Source: Desulfonatronum lacustre DSM 10312 (GTDB lineage: Bacteria; Desulfobacterota; Desulfovibrionia; Desulfovibrionales; Desulfonatronaceae). Taken from it: DNA of 64,000 nt. The DNA is taken from NCBI RefSeq assembly GCF_000519265.1, contig NZ_KI912608.1, positions 261,665 through 325,664 of the forward strand, in the 5' to 3' direction. Positions within the stretch are counted from its first letter, which is position 1, and every line of letters starts with the position of its first letter. Made by a program: the position numbers and the translations under genes. The notes beneath the pieces were generated by a model. It was not told the origin of the DNA and made no database searches. It was given only the letters and a program-made list of their open reading frames with translations. Positions 32,329 to 42,466 of the stretch are shown one piece after another.

Positions 32329-35300
32329 ATGAATCCCATTAGCTTCGCCATCCGCAATCCGGTCACCATCCTGGTGGGCGTGATTTTCGTCGTGATTTTT
32401 GGTCTGATTTCCCTGCTCGGCATGCCCTACCAACTCACGCCCACGGTGATCGAGCCGGAGATTTCCGTGCAGACCGTGTGGAGCGGGGCCACGCCGTATG
32501 AGATCGAGCGGGATATTATCGAGGAGCAGGAAAACGTCCTCAAGGGCATCCCCGGCCTGGTGGAGATGGAAAGCGAGAGCTTCAGCTCTTTCGGGCGGAT
32601 CAATCTGCGCTTCTCCCTGGGCACCAACGTGGACGACGCCCTGCTGCGGGTCTCCAACAAGCTCAACGAGGTCCGCTCCTATCCCCAGGGCGCGGACCGG
32701 CCCGTGATCACGGCCACGGGCGCGGCTTCCTCGCCGATCATCTTCACCTCGTTGCGGACCTTGCCGGACAACCCCAAGGACATCGACACCTATCGGACAT
32801 TTTTTGAAAACGAGGTCCGCCAGGACCTGGAGCGGGTCGAGGGGGTGGCGGACCTGTTCGTTTTCGGCGGCACGGAGCGGGAAATGCACGTGGTGGTCCT
32901 GCCGGAACGGCTGGCCGCCTACGGCATGACCTTGAGCGAGGTCATCCGGGCTTTGCAGGCCGAGAACGTCAACGTGGCCGCAGGGAGCATCGACGTGGGC
33001 CGACGGGACTACCGTATTCGGACCGTGGCCGAGTTCCAGAGTCCGGAGGAGATCGAGGCGCTTCCGGTCCGTTCCTCCGGGCAGGAGCGGGTGTTCTTGC
33101 GGGATGTGGGGCATGCGGAGTTCGGGTACGAAAAGGCGTCCGCGGCCATGCTGCATCGGGGTGAAAAGGGCATCACCGTGGGCATTCAGGCCGAGCCCGG
33201 GACCAACGTCCTGGAACTGACCGACGCGGTGGAGGCGGTGGTCCGGCACCTGAATCAAACCGTCCTGGAACCCCAGGGGCTGGTCCTGCTCTGGCTGTCC
33301 GATCAGCGCGACTATATCCAGGGAGCCATCTCCCTGGTTCAGCAGAACATCCTGATCGGCGGCCTGCTGGCCATGATCGTGCTGTTCATCTTTCTGCGCC
33401 GGATTTCCACCACCGGCATCGCCGCCGGGGCCATTCCCATCAGCATTATCGGCACGTTCATTTTCATGAGCGCCTTCGGCCGGAACCTGAACGTGGTCAG
33501 TCTGGCCGGGATTTCCTTTGCCGTGGGCATGTTGGTGGACAGCACCATCGTGGTCCTGGAAAACATCGACCGCCACCTGAAGATGCGCAAACCCACCTGC
33601 CAGGCGGCCCTGGACGGCACGCGGGAGGTCTGGGGCGCGATCCTGGCCTCGGCGTTGACCACGGTGGCCGTGTTTCTGCCGGTGGTCTTCATTCAGGAGG
33701 AGGCCGGTCAGCTTTTCAAGGATATCGCCATTGCCGTGACCTGCGCCATCAGCTTGAGTCTGGTGGTTTCGGTGATGGTCATCCCGTCCATCACCTGCCA
33801 ACTTTTTCGGGTGGTCAGTTCGGTCAAGCCCCGGGACCTGGGTCCATTACCCAGGCTGGGCGGCTTTTTGGTCAACATGATCATGTTCTTCGTGCGCCAG
33901 GCCGTACGCAACTGGTTCACCCGGATTCTGACCGTCAGCGGCTTGACCGCCGCGGCGGTGCTTATCGCCTGGCTGTTTTTTCCGAAGATGGACTATCTGC
34001 CCGAGGGCAACCGTAATCTGGTCCTGAACATCCTGATCCCGCCCCCCGGTCTGTCCTATCCGGAGCGGGTCGCCATCGGCGAACAGATCCACGAGCGCCT
34101 GGAGCCCCATTACGACCAGGACGTGGACGGATTTCCCGGTATCCTCCATCTGTTCTACGTGGGTGCGGAGTCGTTCATGTTTTTCGGGGCCGTGAGCACC
34201 CATGAGCAGCGGGCCGGTGAATTGATTCCGCTGTTTCGCAACGTGATCGGGTCCATCCCCGGAATGCTCGGGGTCAGTTTGCAGGCCGGGATATTTCAGA
34301 CCCGGCTGGGCCGGGGGCGAACCATCGACATCGATATCGTCGGCCCGAACCTGGAGGAACTGGTGGCCGTGGGCGGGACCATGTTCGGGATGCTGCGCGG
34401 GATCTACCCGGGGGCGCAGGTTCGGCCGATTCCCTCCCTGGAACTGACCTATCCGGAGATCCGCTTCATTCCGGATCGGGATCGGCTCCGAGCCGCCGGG
34501 CTGAGCGCGACGGATTTGGGACTGGCCCTGGACGTGCTGACCCACGGACGCAAGATCGGCGATTTCAAGGAGGAGGGGCAGAAAACCATCGACTTGGTCC
34601 TGCGTTCATCCGTCCAGGCCATGGAAACCCCCGAGGTGCTGCATCACGCCCTGGTGGCCACGCCCCAGGGTATTTCGTTGCCGGTCTCTTCCCTGGCCGC
34701 CATGGAACGGACCACCGGAATCACCCAGATCCGGCACCTGGAACGCCAGCGGACCGTGACGTTGCAGCTCACGCCTCCGGAAGACGTGACCCTGCAGGAG
34801 GCCATGGAAACCGTTCAAAATCAGGTCGTTCCGGCTCTGGAGGCCCAGGGGCTGCTGGGCAACTCACGGGTGGAGATGAGCGGGGTGGCGGACAAGCTGA
34901 CCGAGACCCGGCTGGCCCTCCAATGGAACTTCATCCTGGCCGTGATCATCATTTACCTGTTGATGTCCGCCCTGTTCGGCAACTTCGTCTATCCGCTGAT
35001 CATCCTGTTCACCGTGCCCCTGGCCACGGCCGGCGGGTTCGTGGGGCTGAAGCTGGTCAACGTGTTCATCGCTCCCCAGCCCCTGGACATCCTGACCATG
35101 CTCGGCTTCGTGATCCTGGTGGGCGTGGTGGTGAACAACGCCATTTTGCTGGTCAATCAGTCGCTGATCAACGTCCGTCAGCACGGCATGGAGCACCTGG
35201 AAGGCGTATTGGAGGCCACCAGGGTCCGCCTGCGGCCGATCTACATGAGCACCACCACCAGCATCTTCGGCATGCTGCCCCTGGTGGTGGCCCCGGGGCC

Positions 35301-35532
35301 GGGGTCCGAGCTGTATCGCGGCCTGGGCAGCGTGGTCCTGGGCGGGCTGGCCCTGTCCACGGTGTTCACGATCTTCGTGATTCCGTCCCTGCTGGCCTTC
35401 TTCATCCGCATGGAAACCCCCGGCTCGGCAATGGGCGCGGACGACCCCCTAGGCGGGGCGGAGCGCTGCGAGTTGCCGGAGTCTGAAAAAGGAGCGAACA
35501 ATGAAAAGCTATCGGAAGGAACTGTGGTTTGA
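32329..35532 (+). CDS. RND-family efflux pump, inner-membrane transporter
   Basis: A 1067-aa proton-driven pump of the AcrB/MexB-CzcA superfamily with 12 membrane helices. The N terminus [20 protein letters not shown] is TM1. TM4 carries [18 protein letters not shown], whose VDxxIVVxEN motif has one acidic residue of the proton relay. Later TM10-11 sequences include [13 protein letters not shown]. The substrate cannot be deduced; the sequence looks more like a hydrophobic-compound (HAE/AcrB-like) than a heavy-metal pump. It overlaps yjbQ by 32 bases. Confidence 0.93.
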   Translation: MNPISFAIRNPVTILVGVIFVVIFGLISLLGMPYQLTPTVIEPEISVQTVWSGATPYEIERDIIEEQENVLKGIPGLVEMESESFSSFGRINLRFSLGTNVDDALLRVSNKLNEVRSYPQGADRPVITATGAASSPIIFTSLRTLPDNPKDIDTYRTFFENEVRQDLERVEGVADLFVFGGTEREMHVVVLPERLAAYGMTLSEVIRALQAENVNVAAGSIDVGRRDYRIRTVAEFQSPEEIEALPVRSSGQERVFLRDVGHAEFGYEKASAAMLHRGEKGITVGIQAEPGTNVLELTDAVEAVVRHLNQTVLEPQGLVLLWLSDQRDYIQGAISLVQQNILIGGLLAMIVLFIFLRRISTTGIAAGAIPISIIGTFIFMSAFGRNLNVVSLAGISFAVGMLVDSTIVVLENIDRHLKMRKPTCQAALDGTREVWGAILASALTTVAVFLPVVFIQEEAGQLFKDIAIAVTCAISLSLVVSVMVIPSITCQLFRVVSSVKPRDLGPLPRLGGFLVNMIMFFVRQAVRNWFTRILTVSGLTAAAVLIAWLFFPKMDYLPEGNRNLVLNILIPPPGLSYPERVAIGEQIHERLEPHYDQDVDGFPGILHLFYVGAESFMFFGAVSTHEQRAGELIPLFRNVIGSIPGMLGVSLQAGIFQTRLGRGRTIDIDIVGPNLEELVAVGGTMFGMLRGIYPGAQVRPIPSLELTYPEIRFIPDRDRLRAAGLSATDLGLALDVLTHGRKIGDFKEEGQKTIDLVLRSSVQAMETPEVLHHALVATPQGISLPVSSLAAMERTTGITQIRHLERQRTVTLQLTPPEDVTLQEAMETVQNQVVPALEAQGLLGNSRVEMSGVADKLTETRLALQWNFILAVIIIYLLMSALFGNFVYPLIILFTVPLATAGGFVGLKLVNVFIAPQPLDILTMLGFVILVGVVVNNAILLVNQSLINVRQHGMEHLEGVLEATRVRLRPIYMSTTTSIFGMLPLVVAPGPGSELYRGLGSVVLGGLALSTVFTIFVIPSLLAFFIRMETPGSAMGADDPLGGAERCELPESEKGANNEKLSEGTVV

Positions 35533-35920
35533 CGTTGCCGGTCGCCGGGCGTTCATCAACATCACGCCCCAGGTGGAGCAGTGTCTGCGGGAAAGCGGCA
35601 TCCAGGAAGGATTGCTGCTGTGCAACGCCATGCACATCACGGCCAGCGTGTTCATCAACGACGACGAATCCGGACTGCATCAGGACTATGACGACTGGCT
35701 GGAACGCCTGGCCCCCCACGCCCCGGTCAGCCAGTACCGCCACAACCGCACCGGTGAGGACAACGGCGACGCCCACCTCAAACGCCAGATCATGGGGCGG
35801 GAAGTGGTGGTGGCCGTGACCAAGGGCCGTCTGGACTTCGGTACCTGGGAGCGGATCTTCTACGGGGAATTCGACGGCAATCGCCGCAAACGGGTGTTGG
35901 TGAAGATCATCGGGGAGTGA
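35501..35920 (+). CDS. yjbQ: YjbQ/UPF0047 family protein
   Basis: A 139-aa member of the YjbQ family (UPF0047), described as having weak thiamine-phosphate synthase activity. Conserved blocks are [49 protein letters not shown] and [22 protein letters not shown], ending near the C terminus as usual. The in-family His, Asp and Glu residues form the presumed metal site. It starts 32 bases inside the RND gene, so it is translated from the same mRNA. Confidence 0.93.
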   Translation: MKSYRKELWFDVAGRRAFINITPQVEQCLRESGIQEGLLLCNAMHITASVFINDDESGLHQDYDDWLERLAPHAPVSQYRHNRTGEDNGDAHLKRQIMGREVVVAVTKGRLDFGTWERIFYGEFDGNRRKRVLVKIIGE

Positions 35921-35932
35921 GGCCGGGCCGAC

Positions 35933-36820
35933 TCAAGCGCCGCTCTGCAGCACGACCCGCACGGCGCACGGACCTTTCTTGTTGACGCTCTCCTGAAAGG
36001 AAACCCTGTCGCCCACGGTCAGTCGGTTGATGTCCATGTCCACCAGATCGCCGTAGTGAAAGAAAAGGTCTTCCTCGCCCATGTCCGGGCGGATGAATCC
36101 GTATCCGCCCTGAATGGAGACCACGGTTCCGGATTGGTCCTCGCCGGGTTTCGCCTTGGCCGCGTCCACGGGTCGGTATTTCTCCTTGACGAACAAATCC
36201 CGCACGATCTGGTCGTCGTGGCGCTCGGGGTCGTCGATGACTTCGTTGATCAGGATCGGATAGGTGGCATTATCCAGCAGGGCCTGGGAGGTCTTGGTGA
36301 CCCGGTGGTTTCCGTACTGATCCACGTATTCGAAGTCGCACCCCAGGACCATGACCCGCGCGCCGATGGTATTCAGCTTTCTGGTCAGGGGCAGGTAGTC
36401 CCCGTCCGAGGCGATGAGCACGATGACGTCGTACTTCTTGAAAATGGCCAACTCAAAGGCCTCCAACGCCAGCCAGACGTCGATGCCCTTTTCCCCCTCC
36501 GGAGACATGGGCAGATAATGCGTGATCACCCCTTCCTTCATCAGGATGTCGTCGAATATCCGCTCCTTGAGCAGCAAGTCGCGGGCCTGGGCGTCGTAGG
36601 CCGTCAGCCGACCCCGGAAATAATGCATGTCCACGATCTTGCAGTTCTTGACCGGCCGTTCCTCGCGGGCCGCGACTTCGTGGATGATGAACTGGTGGAT
36701 TCCGTTGATGCTGATCCGGGATTTGCGGGAGTGGTCGTAGAGGTAATAGTTGCTGACGTGAAAGAAGAAATTGCCGTCGTAAAAGATGCCGACCTTGGTC
36801 AGATTCGTGTTGGTGATCAT
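35933..36820 (-). CDS. NYN-domain (LabA/DUF88) nuclease-like protein fused to a cold-shock domain
   Basis: A 295-aa protein. Residues 1-200 form a NYN/PIN-like domain: D15 in VGIFYDGNFFF, D114 in KGIDVWLALEAFE and SDGDYLPL (D139, D141) are the acidic metal-site residues of this nuclease superfamily. Residues 229-292 are a cold-shock RNA-binding fold with RNP1 GYGFI (239-243) and RNP2 DLFFHY (251-256). The fusion suggests an RNA-directed nuclease. It is convergent with yjbQ. Upstream (36.84-37.08 kb) I see no other gene. Confidence 0.88.
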   Translation of the reverse strand: MITNTNLTKVGIFYDGNFFFHVSNYYLYDHSRKSRISINGIHQFIIHEVAAREERPVKNCKIVDMHYFRGRLTAYDAQARDLLLKERIFDDILMKEGVITHYLPMSPEGEKGIDVWLALEAFELAIFKKYDVIVLIASDGDYLPLTRKLNTIGARVMVLGCDFEYVDQYGNHRVTKTSQALLDNATYPILINEVIDDPERHDDQIVRDLFVKEKYRPVDAAKAKPGEDQSGTVVSIQGGYGFIRPDMGEEDLFFHYGDLVDMDINRLTVGDRVSFQESVNKKGPCAVRVVLQSGA

Positions 36821-37079
36821 TCAGGTTCCTGATGTTGGTTGTTCGAAAAATTCCTTCCTCCCCGTCAATCCTTGCCCCATCGCTGCCTCTGGCGAGTGAT
36901 CCGTCGGGCGGCTTTTGTGGCCTCTGATCGGTACGTCAGGAAAATCCTCTTGCTCATGGCTTTCAGTATAGAGCTGCGAGGATGGGCTAGCAAGGGATGG
37001 AGGCGGGAAGGCTGCTGCAACAATTTTCGCTTGACATTATTTTGGGGCAAGGTAAGGTTTCTTTTAGCTGAATGACAAA

Positions 37080-37187
37080 GTCCGCTCAGGGCAAACCATC
37101 CGAAAGGATGGGACGCAAAGCCGACGGCCTACGTCTCGCCCGCACCGCACCCCGTGCGGGAGGGATAGGGCGGCAGGGTTGCCGGAC
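37080..37187 (+). promoter_or_regulatory. GEMM (c-di-GMP-I) riboswitch
   Basis: The core GGGCAAACC (37089-37097), stem CCATCC-GAAA-GGATGG with its GNRA loop (37096-37111), GACGCAAAGCC (37112-37122), a long P2 containing CCCGCAC...GTGCGGG, and GGCAGGGTTGCCGG (37172-37185) match the GEMM-I consensus in order and spacing. Outer stem GTCCG/CGGAC closes it (37080-37084, 37183-37187). It is followed by about 230 bases of leader and then pilA, so c-di-GMP should control pilin expression. Which direction (on or off) cannot be read from the sequence. Confidence 0.92.
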
Positions 37188-37419
37188 AAAACGGGCGACG
37201 CCAAATGTTTTTTGGCCAAGCCCGACAGGGTAGCAAAGGCGAAACAGAAACTCAGGTCTCAGGTCCCAGCCTTCTGTTTTCAAGCCTTCAGCCCTCTGAA
37301 AAAGCCCGCGCCAAAAAAAGGACGGTCGTTCAGTGCTAGTGACTCGTTGTGGCGGCGTTCTGGTAACAGTTGGAACGAAATCGGGCAAACATTCCACCCA
37401 AAATCCGAAGGAGGGCATT

Positions 37420-37827
37420 ATGCAAATGCCAAGAAAAGGTGAAAAAGGCTTTACGTTGATCGAATTGTTGATCGTTGTGGCGATTATCGGGATTCTGGCG
37501 GCGATCGCGATTCCGCAGTTTGGGAAGTATAAGGCAAGGTCGGCGGCTTCTGCGGCTACGGCGACATTGAAAACATGTGCGACACAGCTTTCGGCAGCCT
37601 ATGCTGCTGGTGATACTCCAGACGAACATGATTCGTTGACAGTAACTGGTGGGAATACTACCTGGACTTGGGAATGTCCGATAGGAAATGAGACACAAGA
37701 CTTCGTATTGTCTTTAGCCAATGGGACTATTAATGCATTCACGAACGAAGTCTATGTAGTAAGCGCAGTCAATGTAAGATGTTCATTTAGTTCGCCAGGT
37801 ATTGTTGAGTGCGAACCTGCTAATTAG
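37420..37827 (+). CDS. pilA: type IV pilin with three N-glycosylation sequons
   Basis: A 135-aa type IVa prepilin. [10 protein letters not shown] is the leader; cleavage is expected after Gly10, giving mature [20 protein letters not shown] with Glu at position 5. Length is short for a PilA, similar to the geobacterial/desulfo type. Two or more Cys pairs may close a disulfide loop. It has three N-X-T sequons, N79, N90 and N101. The start at 37420 follows GGAGGGCATT. A c-di-GMP riboswitch precedes it, a strong terminator follows, and an oligosaccharyltransferase gene comes next on the same strand. Confidence 0.95.
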   Translation: MQMPRKGEKGFTLIELLIVVAIIGILAAIAIPQFGKYKARSAASAATATLKTCATQLSAAYAAGDTPDEHDSLTVTGGNTTWTWECPIGNETQDFVLSLANGTINAFTNEVYVVSAVNVRCSFSSPGIVECEPAN

Positions 37828-37864
37828 CAGACGTATTTTTTTGTCATTATTTGATTTTTGGCAC

Positions 37865-37905
37865 AAAGGCAGTTCGCTAAGTAAAACTTAGCGAACTGCC
37901 TTTTT
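37865..37905 (+). terminator. rho-independent terminator of pilA
   Basis: An 18-bp perfect stem (37865-37882 with 37886-37903) around AAA, ending in a T-run. The stem includes AGTTCGCTAAGT. It separates pilA from the oligosaccharyltransferase gene. Confidence 0.95.
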
Positions 37906-37991
37906 ACTTTTTTTGCCAATCATGCTGGCGCATTTCGTCCCTGATGCCCTATTTCTGGTTATATTGTCATTTTAAGGTTTGTGGGGTTTAG

Positions 37992-40178
37992 TTGGGCATT
38001 ATCTGTAATCGACAATATGTTCGAGTTTTTTGCATGCTCTTGGCCGCGATCCTGGTTTATGTCCTATGTTTAGGGTTGCGGCTGGCCGAACTCCCGGCCT
38101 GGGAGCCTCAGTTGCATCAGGTGCAGGGCGAGAGGCTCCAGACCACCCACGACGCTTACTACTTCCTGGCAGGAGCCAAGGGAACGGCGCGTCCTAATCC
38201 TCATCATGAGCCGTTTTTCAAGCTGACCCGTTTTTTTCATGTCACCACGGGCATGTCCTACGGCGATTTGGGCTTCTGGCTGCCCGTCTTCCTGGCACCC
38301 CTAGTGGTTTTTCCCCTGGCCTTCCTCGCTTGGCGAGAAGGAGTTCCCGAGGCGATTCTGCCCATGGGCATTATGGCTGGCGGAGCCATGGGCTTTTTGG
38401 CCCGGACCAGATTGGGATATTACGATCATGATATGCTCAGCCTGCTACTGCCGGTGCTGTTCACGACGTGTTTGTTTTTTTTTCTGGATTATTGGCTGCC
38501 CAAAAAACAAGGTGGCGGCGGTTTCGCGCTAAAGCCCAACGGTTATTATTGGCCCGCTGACTGGAAGCTGTTCCTCGGCGCCTGTTTGGGTTTGGGCGTC
38601 CTGGGCTGGGCGTATGTCGGGTTTTATTCCTCGGGCCGACTCATAGTGATGGCCATCGTCGCCATGGGCGTTCTTTTGACTTTGGCCTTGGCTCGGGACG
38701 GCCGACAGCGGGCGGTTCTCTGCGTGTGCCTAGGCATGGTCTTTCTGCTGGCCGTGAACATTTTCTGGGGAATGTTCGTGTTGGCAGTCTTGACCCTGGC
38801 GCTCGGTCCTTTTTGCAAGTGGTTCAGGTCAGGTCCGTACTTTTGGCTCCTGGTGAGCGTGTGCGCCCTGGCAGTTGTCTGGGCCGGCAATCTCGACACG
38901 CAGGTCAGTTCGGTGCTTCGCCAACTGGCCAAATATTCTCCCGTTGTTTCCGAAAGCAATCAGACCATCGACACCTTGGCCTTGCCTTCGGTGATGCAAA
39001 GCGTTCGTGAAGCCCGCTTGCTCTCCTGGGAAATCATGGCAGAACGGTCCGGCGTGACCGGATGGTTGTTTGCTTTGGGTGTTGTCGGATTCGTCTATCT
39101 GGCTTGGCGGCGCCCCCTTTATCTCCTGTTTCTTCCATTGCTTATACTGGCTGTAGGCGCAGTGAAGCTAGGTGCGCGATTCACCATGTATGGCGGCGTC
39201 CCGATTGGTTTGGGCCTAGGCTTGGGTCTGGCCTTGCTGCTTGGCAGGCTTCGCCTCGGACAGGCTGCCAGAACCGCTATTCTGAGCGCGTTTGCCTTGG
39301 TGGCGGCCATGTTACTATGGGCCCAGTCCGACATATTAAAACCTGTTCCAGTCCTTTCCCGTGCATATGCCGAGACATTGCTGCAACTGCGGGAAAGTAC
39401 ACCGGTCGATGCCCGGATCTGGACATGGTGGGATTACGGCTATGCCACGCAGTACTATGCAGAACGGGCATCCTTTGGTGACGGGGCGCTGAATACACGA
39501 GATTATCTTTATCCCTTGGCCCTGGTGCATGCCACCTCATCCCCTTTGCAGGCGGCTCAAGTGATCAAGATGGTGACAGCCGGCCAAAACAATCAGTGGA
39601 GGGAAGAGGGAACCAAGGAAGGGCCGTTCGATGGAACTGCTGTGCCTTGGCCGCTTTATCTGCAACCGCCCTTGAGCGGATTGCGAGAGATGGGCGCGGC
39701 TCAGGCACAGGCATACATGGACGACTTGGCCGAGACTAGACAGACATGGCAGGACACCCTGCCGGAGCAGTATATACTCTTTTCGTGGCAGAATCTGGCC
39801 ATGGCGGCTTGGATCATCCATTTCGGCAACTGGGACGTGCAAAGCGGTCAGGTGGGCTCCGGCAAGATTCAGCGGATTTTCATGGATGTTTCCGTGGACC
39901 TAAATGCCGGTGTACTTGTTTTTTCTGATGGGAACACCGTAGAATTGGACGGTTTTCTTTCGGTTTCCCAAGGCGGGGTTGACGAGTTCACCTGGGACAA
40001 GGAGACCGGTGACTACGTGATATACGTCGACGACCTGCAGCAGTTTTTATTCGTGGACAAGACCATGTATGACTCCATGCTCGTGCAGATGCTCCTAAAC
40101 GATTCGGTCCTGTTCATCGAGGATTTTGAACTTGTATTGGACAATTCCCCCTGGGCCAGAGTCTATCGGGTGCGGTGA
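37992..40178 (+). CDS. oligosaccharyltransferase of the STT3/PglB family
   Basis: A 728-aa membrane protein with about 11-13 N-terminal helices and a periplasmic C-terminal domain. The defining catalytic motif WWDYG is at about residues 479-483 (TWWDYGYATQYYAE). The first luminal loop has a DAYYF motif with the acidic residue of STT3 (THDAYYFLAGA) and a second in LGYYDHDML. It transfers lipid-linked glycan to Asn in N-X-S/T. TTG 37992 or ATG 38034 may be the start. It overlaps the convergent WecA-like gene by 16 bases. I use no symbol because PglB and AglB families cannot be separated by eye. Confidence 0.94.
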   Translation: MGIICNRQYVRVFCMLLAAILVYVLCLGLRLAELPAWEPQLHQVQGERLQTTHDAYYFLAGAKGTARPNPHHEPFFKLTRFFHVTTGMSYGDLGFWLPVFLAPLVVFPLAFLAWREGVPEAILPMGIMAGGAMGFLARTRLGYYDHDMLSLLLPVLFTTCLFFFLDYWLPKKQGGGGFALKPNGYYWPADWKLFLGACLGLGVLGWAYVGFYSSGRLIVMAIVAMGVLLTLALARDGRQRAVLCVCLGMVFLLAVNIFWGMFVLAVLTLALGPFCKWFRSGPYFWLLVSVCALAVVWAGNLDTQVSSVLRQLAKYSPVVSESNQTIDTLALPSVMQSVREARLLSWEIMAERSGVTGWLFALGVVGFVYLAWRRPLYLLFLPLLILAVGAVKLGARFTMYGGVPIGLGLGLGLALLLGRLRLGQAARTAILSAFALVAAMLLWAQSDILKPVPVLSRAYAETLLQLRESTPVDARIWTWWDYGYATQYYAERASFGDGALNTRDYLYPLALVHATSSPLQAAQVIKMVTAGQNNQWREEGTKEGPFDGTAVPWPLYLQPPLSGLREMGAAQAQAYMDDLAETRQTWQDTLPEQYILFSWQNLAMAAWIIHFGNWDVQSGQVGSGKIQRIFMDVSVDLNAGVLVFSDGNTVELDGFLSVSQGGVDEFTWDKETGDYVIYVDDLQQFLFVDKTMYDSMLVQMLLNDSVLFIEDFELVLDNSPWARVYRVR

Positions 40179-41635
40179 TTGTTTGCGGCCAAACGGGTCA
40201 GGGCTTTGGTCAGGGCGCTACGCAGTGGTTCGACACTGGCCAGGATGTCCTCGTTGGGAGCCACGTCTTGAATGTCCTTGACCAGGAACAACGTGCCCAG
40301 GCAGGCTGATTCAGCGTCCAAGATCGAAATTTCCAGGCGAAGCAAGGGTGGTCTGCGCATATCTGCAGGACAATTTTCGCCGTCAAACGCCCCGTCTGCT
40401 GTACCGCCACCGTGATTTGTCCTGAGACCGCCCTTTTCAACCCCCATCTGCTCCAGGATTTTCCTCAGCTTCCTGTGCAATGCCTCCATGTCCGGTGCAT
40501 TTTTCAGTTCCGGCAGCAAGTCCATCCAGCGTCGATCACTGGGTAGCCCTGTCGCCCTGAGCATGGTGTCGGCCGTTTCTGGAAAACAGCGCAGGCGCAA
40601 CGTTTCCAAATAGCCAAGTTTGCCCGCGAAAATGAAGGCTCCCGCGCCTATCAGCACCAGGAGCAGGCCGCTTTGCTCATCCCGGATGTTCACCAGGACG
40701 ATGGCCAGGGTGCAAAGTGTTGCTGTCAGGCCGTAGAGGACCATCACGGCTTTGGGTGTATTCAGGCCTATTCTGAGCAGCCGGTGGTGGATATGATCGC
40801 TGTCCGGCTGAAAGATTTTCCTGCCTTGGACAAGGCGGCGCAGGGCGGTCAGGAGGATATCCAGAAGGGGTAGCCCCATGGCCAGGACCGGGATGAGAAT
40901 GGCCGCACCCACGTGGGTTTTGACCGAGGTGATCAGCCCGAAACCGGCGATGGCGTAGCCCAGGAAATACGTGCCGGCATCCCCCAGAAAGATCGTGGCC
41001 GGATGGAAATTGGAGCGCAGAAAGCCCAGCACCGACCCGGCCAGGGCCGCGAAAAACAGGGCCGTGAGATAATCCTCCCGCGGAATGGCCAGCACGATCA
41101 TCACCAGGGACGCAAAAAAAACAATCCCCCCCACCAGCCCGTCCAGTCCGTCCATCAGGTTCAGGGCATTCATGAACAGCAGAAACCAGAACACGGTCAG
41201 GAGGTACGACGTGACCGGGTCGAAGAAGACGGCCAGGCCGAACAGGACGAACTTGTCCAGGGCGATGCCCCCGGCATAGGCCGCACTGGCCGCCAGAATC
41301 TGGACTGGGAGTTTTTTCCAGGCGTTTAGCCGGAAGAGGTCGTCATAAAGCCCTAAACCCAGGGCGATCAGCGCCCCGGCCAGCAGACCGAGCAATGATC
41401 GGTCCGGGATGATCAGTCGGGAAACATCCGTGCCCCAGAGCCAGGCGATCGTCAGCGTGATCCCCACGGCGGCAAAGATGGCCAACCCGCCGGTCCGGGG
41501 GATCACCCCGTCGTGCACCCTGCGCCCTCCCGGTGTGTCCAGGGCTCCCATGACCACCCCCAGTTTGCCCGCCAGGGGGGTCAGAATCAGTGCTAGCAGA
41601 AGAGAAAGCAGAAAAGTGGTCAGCAGGGTGGTCAT
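40163..41635 (-). CDS. WecA-like polyprenyl-phosphate sugar-1-phosphate transferase
   Basis: A 490-aa PNPT-family enzyme (WecA/MraY type), with about 10 helices. The N terminus DTPGGRRVHDGVIPRTGGLAIF has the signature basic block. Further landmarks are LGLYDDLFRLNAWKKLP, NALNLMDGLDGLVGGI and AGDAGTYFLGYAIAG. It should put the first sugar on undecaprenyl phosphate. The C-terminal ~150 residues after the membrane core are extra and have no recognised domain. It heads or ends the minus-strand glycan cluster 40-51 kb and is convergent with the oligosaccharyltransferase. Confidence 0.9.
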   Translation of the reverse strand: MTTLLTTFLLSLLLALILTPLAGKLGVVMGALDTPGGRRVHDGVIPRTGGLAIFAAVGITLTIAWLWGTDVSRLIIPDRSLLGLLAGALIALGLGLYDDLFRLNAWKKLPVQILAASAAYAGGIALDKFVLFGLAVFFDPVTSYLLTVFWFLLFMNALNLMDGLDGLVGGIVFFASLVMIVLAIPREDYLTALFFAALAGSVLGFLRSNFHPATIFLGDAGTYFLGYAIAGFGLITSVKTHVGAAILIPVLAMGLPLLDILLTALRRLVQGRKIFQPDSDHIHHRLLRIGLNTPKAVMVLYGLTATLCTLAIVLVNIRDEQSGLLLVLIGAGAFIFAGKLGYLETLRLRCFPETADTMLRATGLPSDRRWMDLLPELKNAPDMEALHRKLRKILEQMGVEKGGLRTNHGGGTADGAFDGENCPADMRRPPLLRLEISILDAESACLGTLFLVKDIQDVAPNEDILASVEPLRSALTKALTRLAANNHRTR

Positions 41636-41656
41636 GGTCTTTGTCCGATACTCCGT

Positions 41657-42466
41657 TCAACGGATCCGTTGAAGGACATAGAATCGAGTCGTCGCTTTCG
41701 TGTGGGCTTCGACCATTTTTATGTCTTTTCGTTTTGTCAGGTAGTCGTCGATGTCGCGATAGTCGAATCCCAGGTGCGTTGAATACTTATCCCTCTCAGG
41801 CCGAAATTGCGACAGACGTTCACCGCGCAGGAGAGCAAGCAGATACCCTCGGGGCGATGTTCCAAAACCCTGGAGTTCCCTGTGGAGGGGGCTCTTGAGG
41901 ATTATCTTGGCGAGGCCGGGAAATCCGATTTCCACGGGAACAGTGATCAGTAGTCTGCCGCTGGATTTAAGGCTGTTCAGCAACGTTTGCAGCGCATGAC
42001 TCAGGTTGCCGACGTGTTCCAAGGTTTCCAGGCAGGTAACAAAATCGAAACGAAGTTTGGCCGCTTGGCAGTTGAGATCAAACTTTTGAAAATTGATGCT
42101 TGGATAGGTTGTTCGTGCGGCTGCCAGGTGTTCGATAGTATGGTCAAAACCATGAGTATCCTCGGCCTTGATCATGGCAGCGATCAATGAGGTCAGGTAC
42201 CCGTTGGAGCAGCCAAAGTCACCATATGTGGCGACATGGCTGGGGGCATGTTTTTTCGCAAGCCGTGCAATGCGCCGCAAACGCAAGCGATGGGGCAGAT
42301 TTCGTAGCCGACCATCGGTATATGTCAGGGAATGATCCAGAGGCATTGGTCGCAGGCTTCTATTGTTTTGTAGGTGAGGTCCCCAAAAAGCCTTACCTTC
42401 TGAACACGGCCCTCCAAGCATACGATGAAAAGCAGATCGCGCTCTTGAAGAATCCGAGTTTTTCAT
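41657..42466 (-). CDS. class I SAM-dependent methyltransferase
   Basis: A 269-aa methyltransferase-like protein with motif I YGDFGCSNGYLTSLIAA (SAM binding), a motif around FDLNCQAAKLRFDFVTCLETLEHVG and LLITVPVEIGFPGL. It is probably part of glycan modification, but the acceptor is unknown. The frame overlaps the upstream glycosyltransferase gene by 74 bases if it starts at 42466; an in-frame ATG at 42346 (MPLDHSLTYT) would remove the overlap and leave a normal-length methyltransferase core. Confidence 0.8.
   Translation of the reverse strand: MKNSDSSRARSAFHRMLGGPCSEGKAFWGPHLQNNRSLRPMPLDHSLTYTDGRLRNLPHRLRLRRIARLAKKHAPSHVATYGDFGCSNGYLTSLIAAMIKAEDTHGFDHTIEHLAAARTTYPSINFQKFDLNCQAAKLRFDFVTCLETLEHVGNLSHALQTLLNSLKSSGRLLITVPVEIGFPGLAKIILKSPLHRELQGFGTSPRGYLLALLRGERLSQFRPERDKYSTHLGFDYRDIDDYLTKRKDIKMVEAHTKATTRFYVLQRIR

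Noticed and set aside
32002-33801. 599-codon minus-strand open frame
   Set aside because: Antisense to the RND pump and adaptor genes; His/Gln/Gly-rich, no family features.
36839-37075. 78-codon plus-strand frame before the riboswitch
   Set aside because: Lies in the pilA leader/promoter region, no recognisable domain; probably chance.
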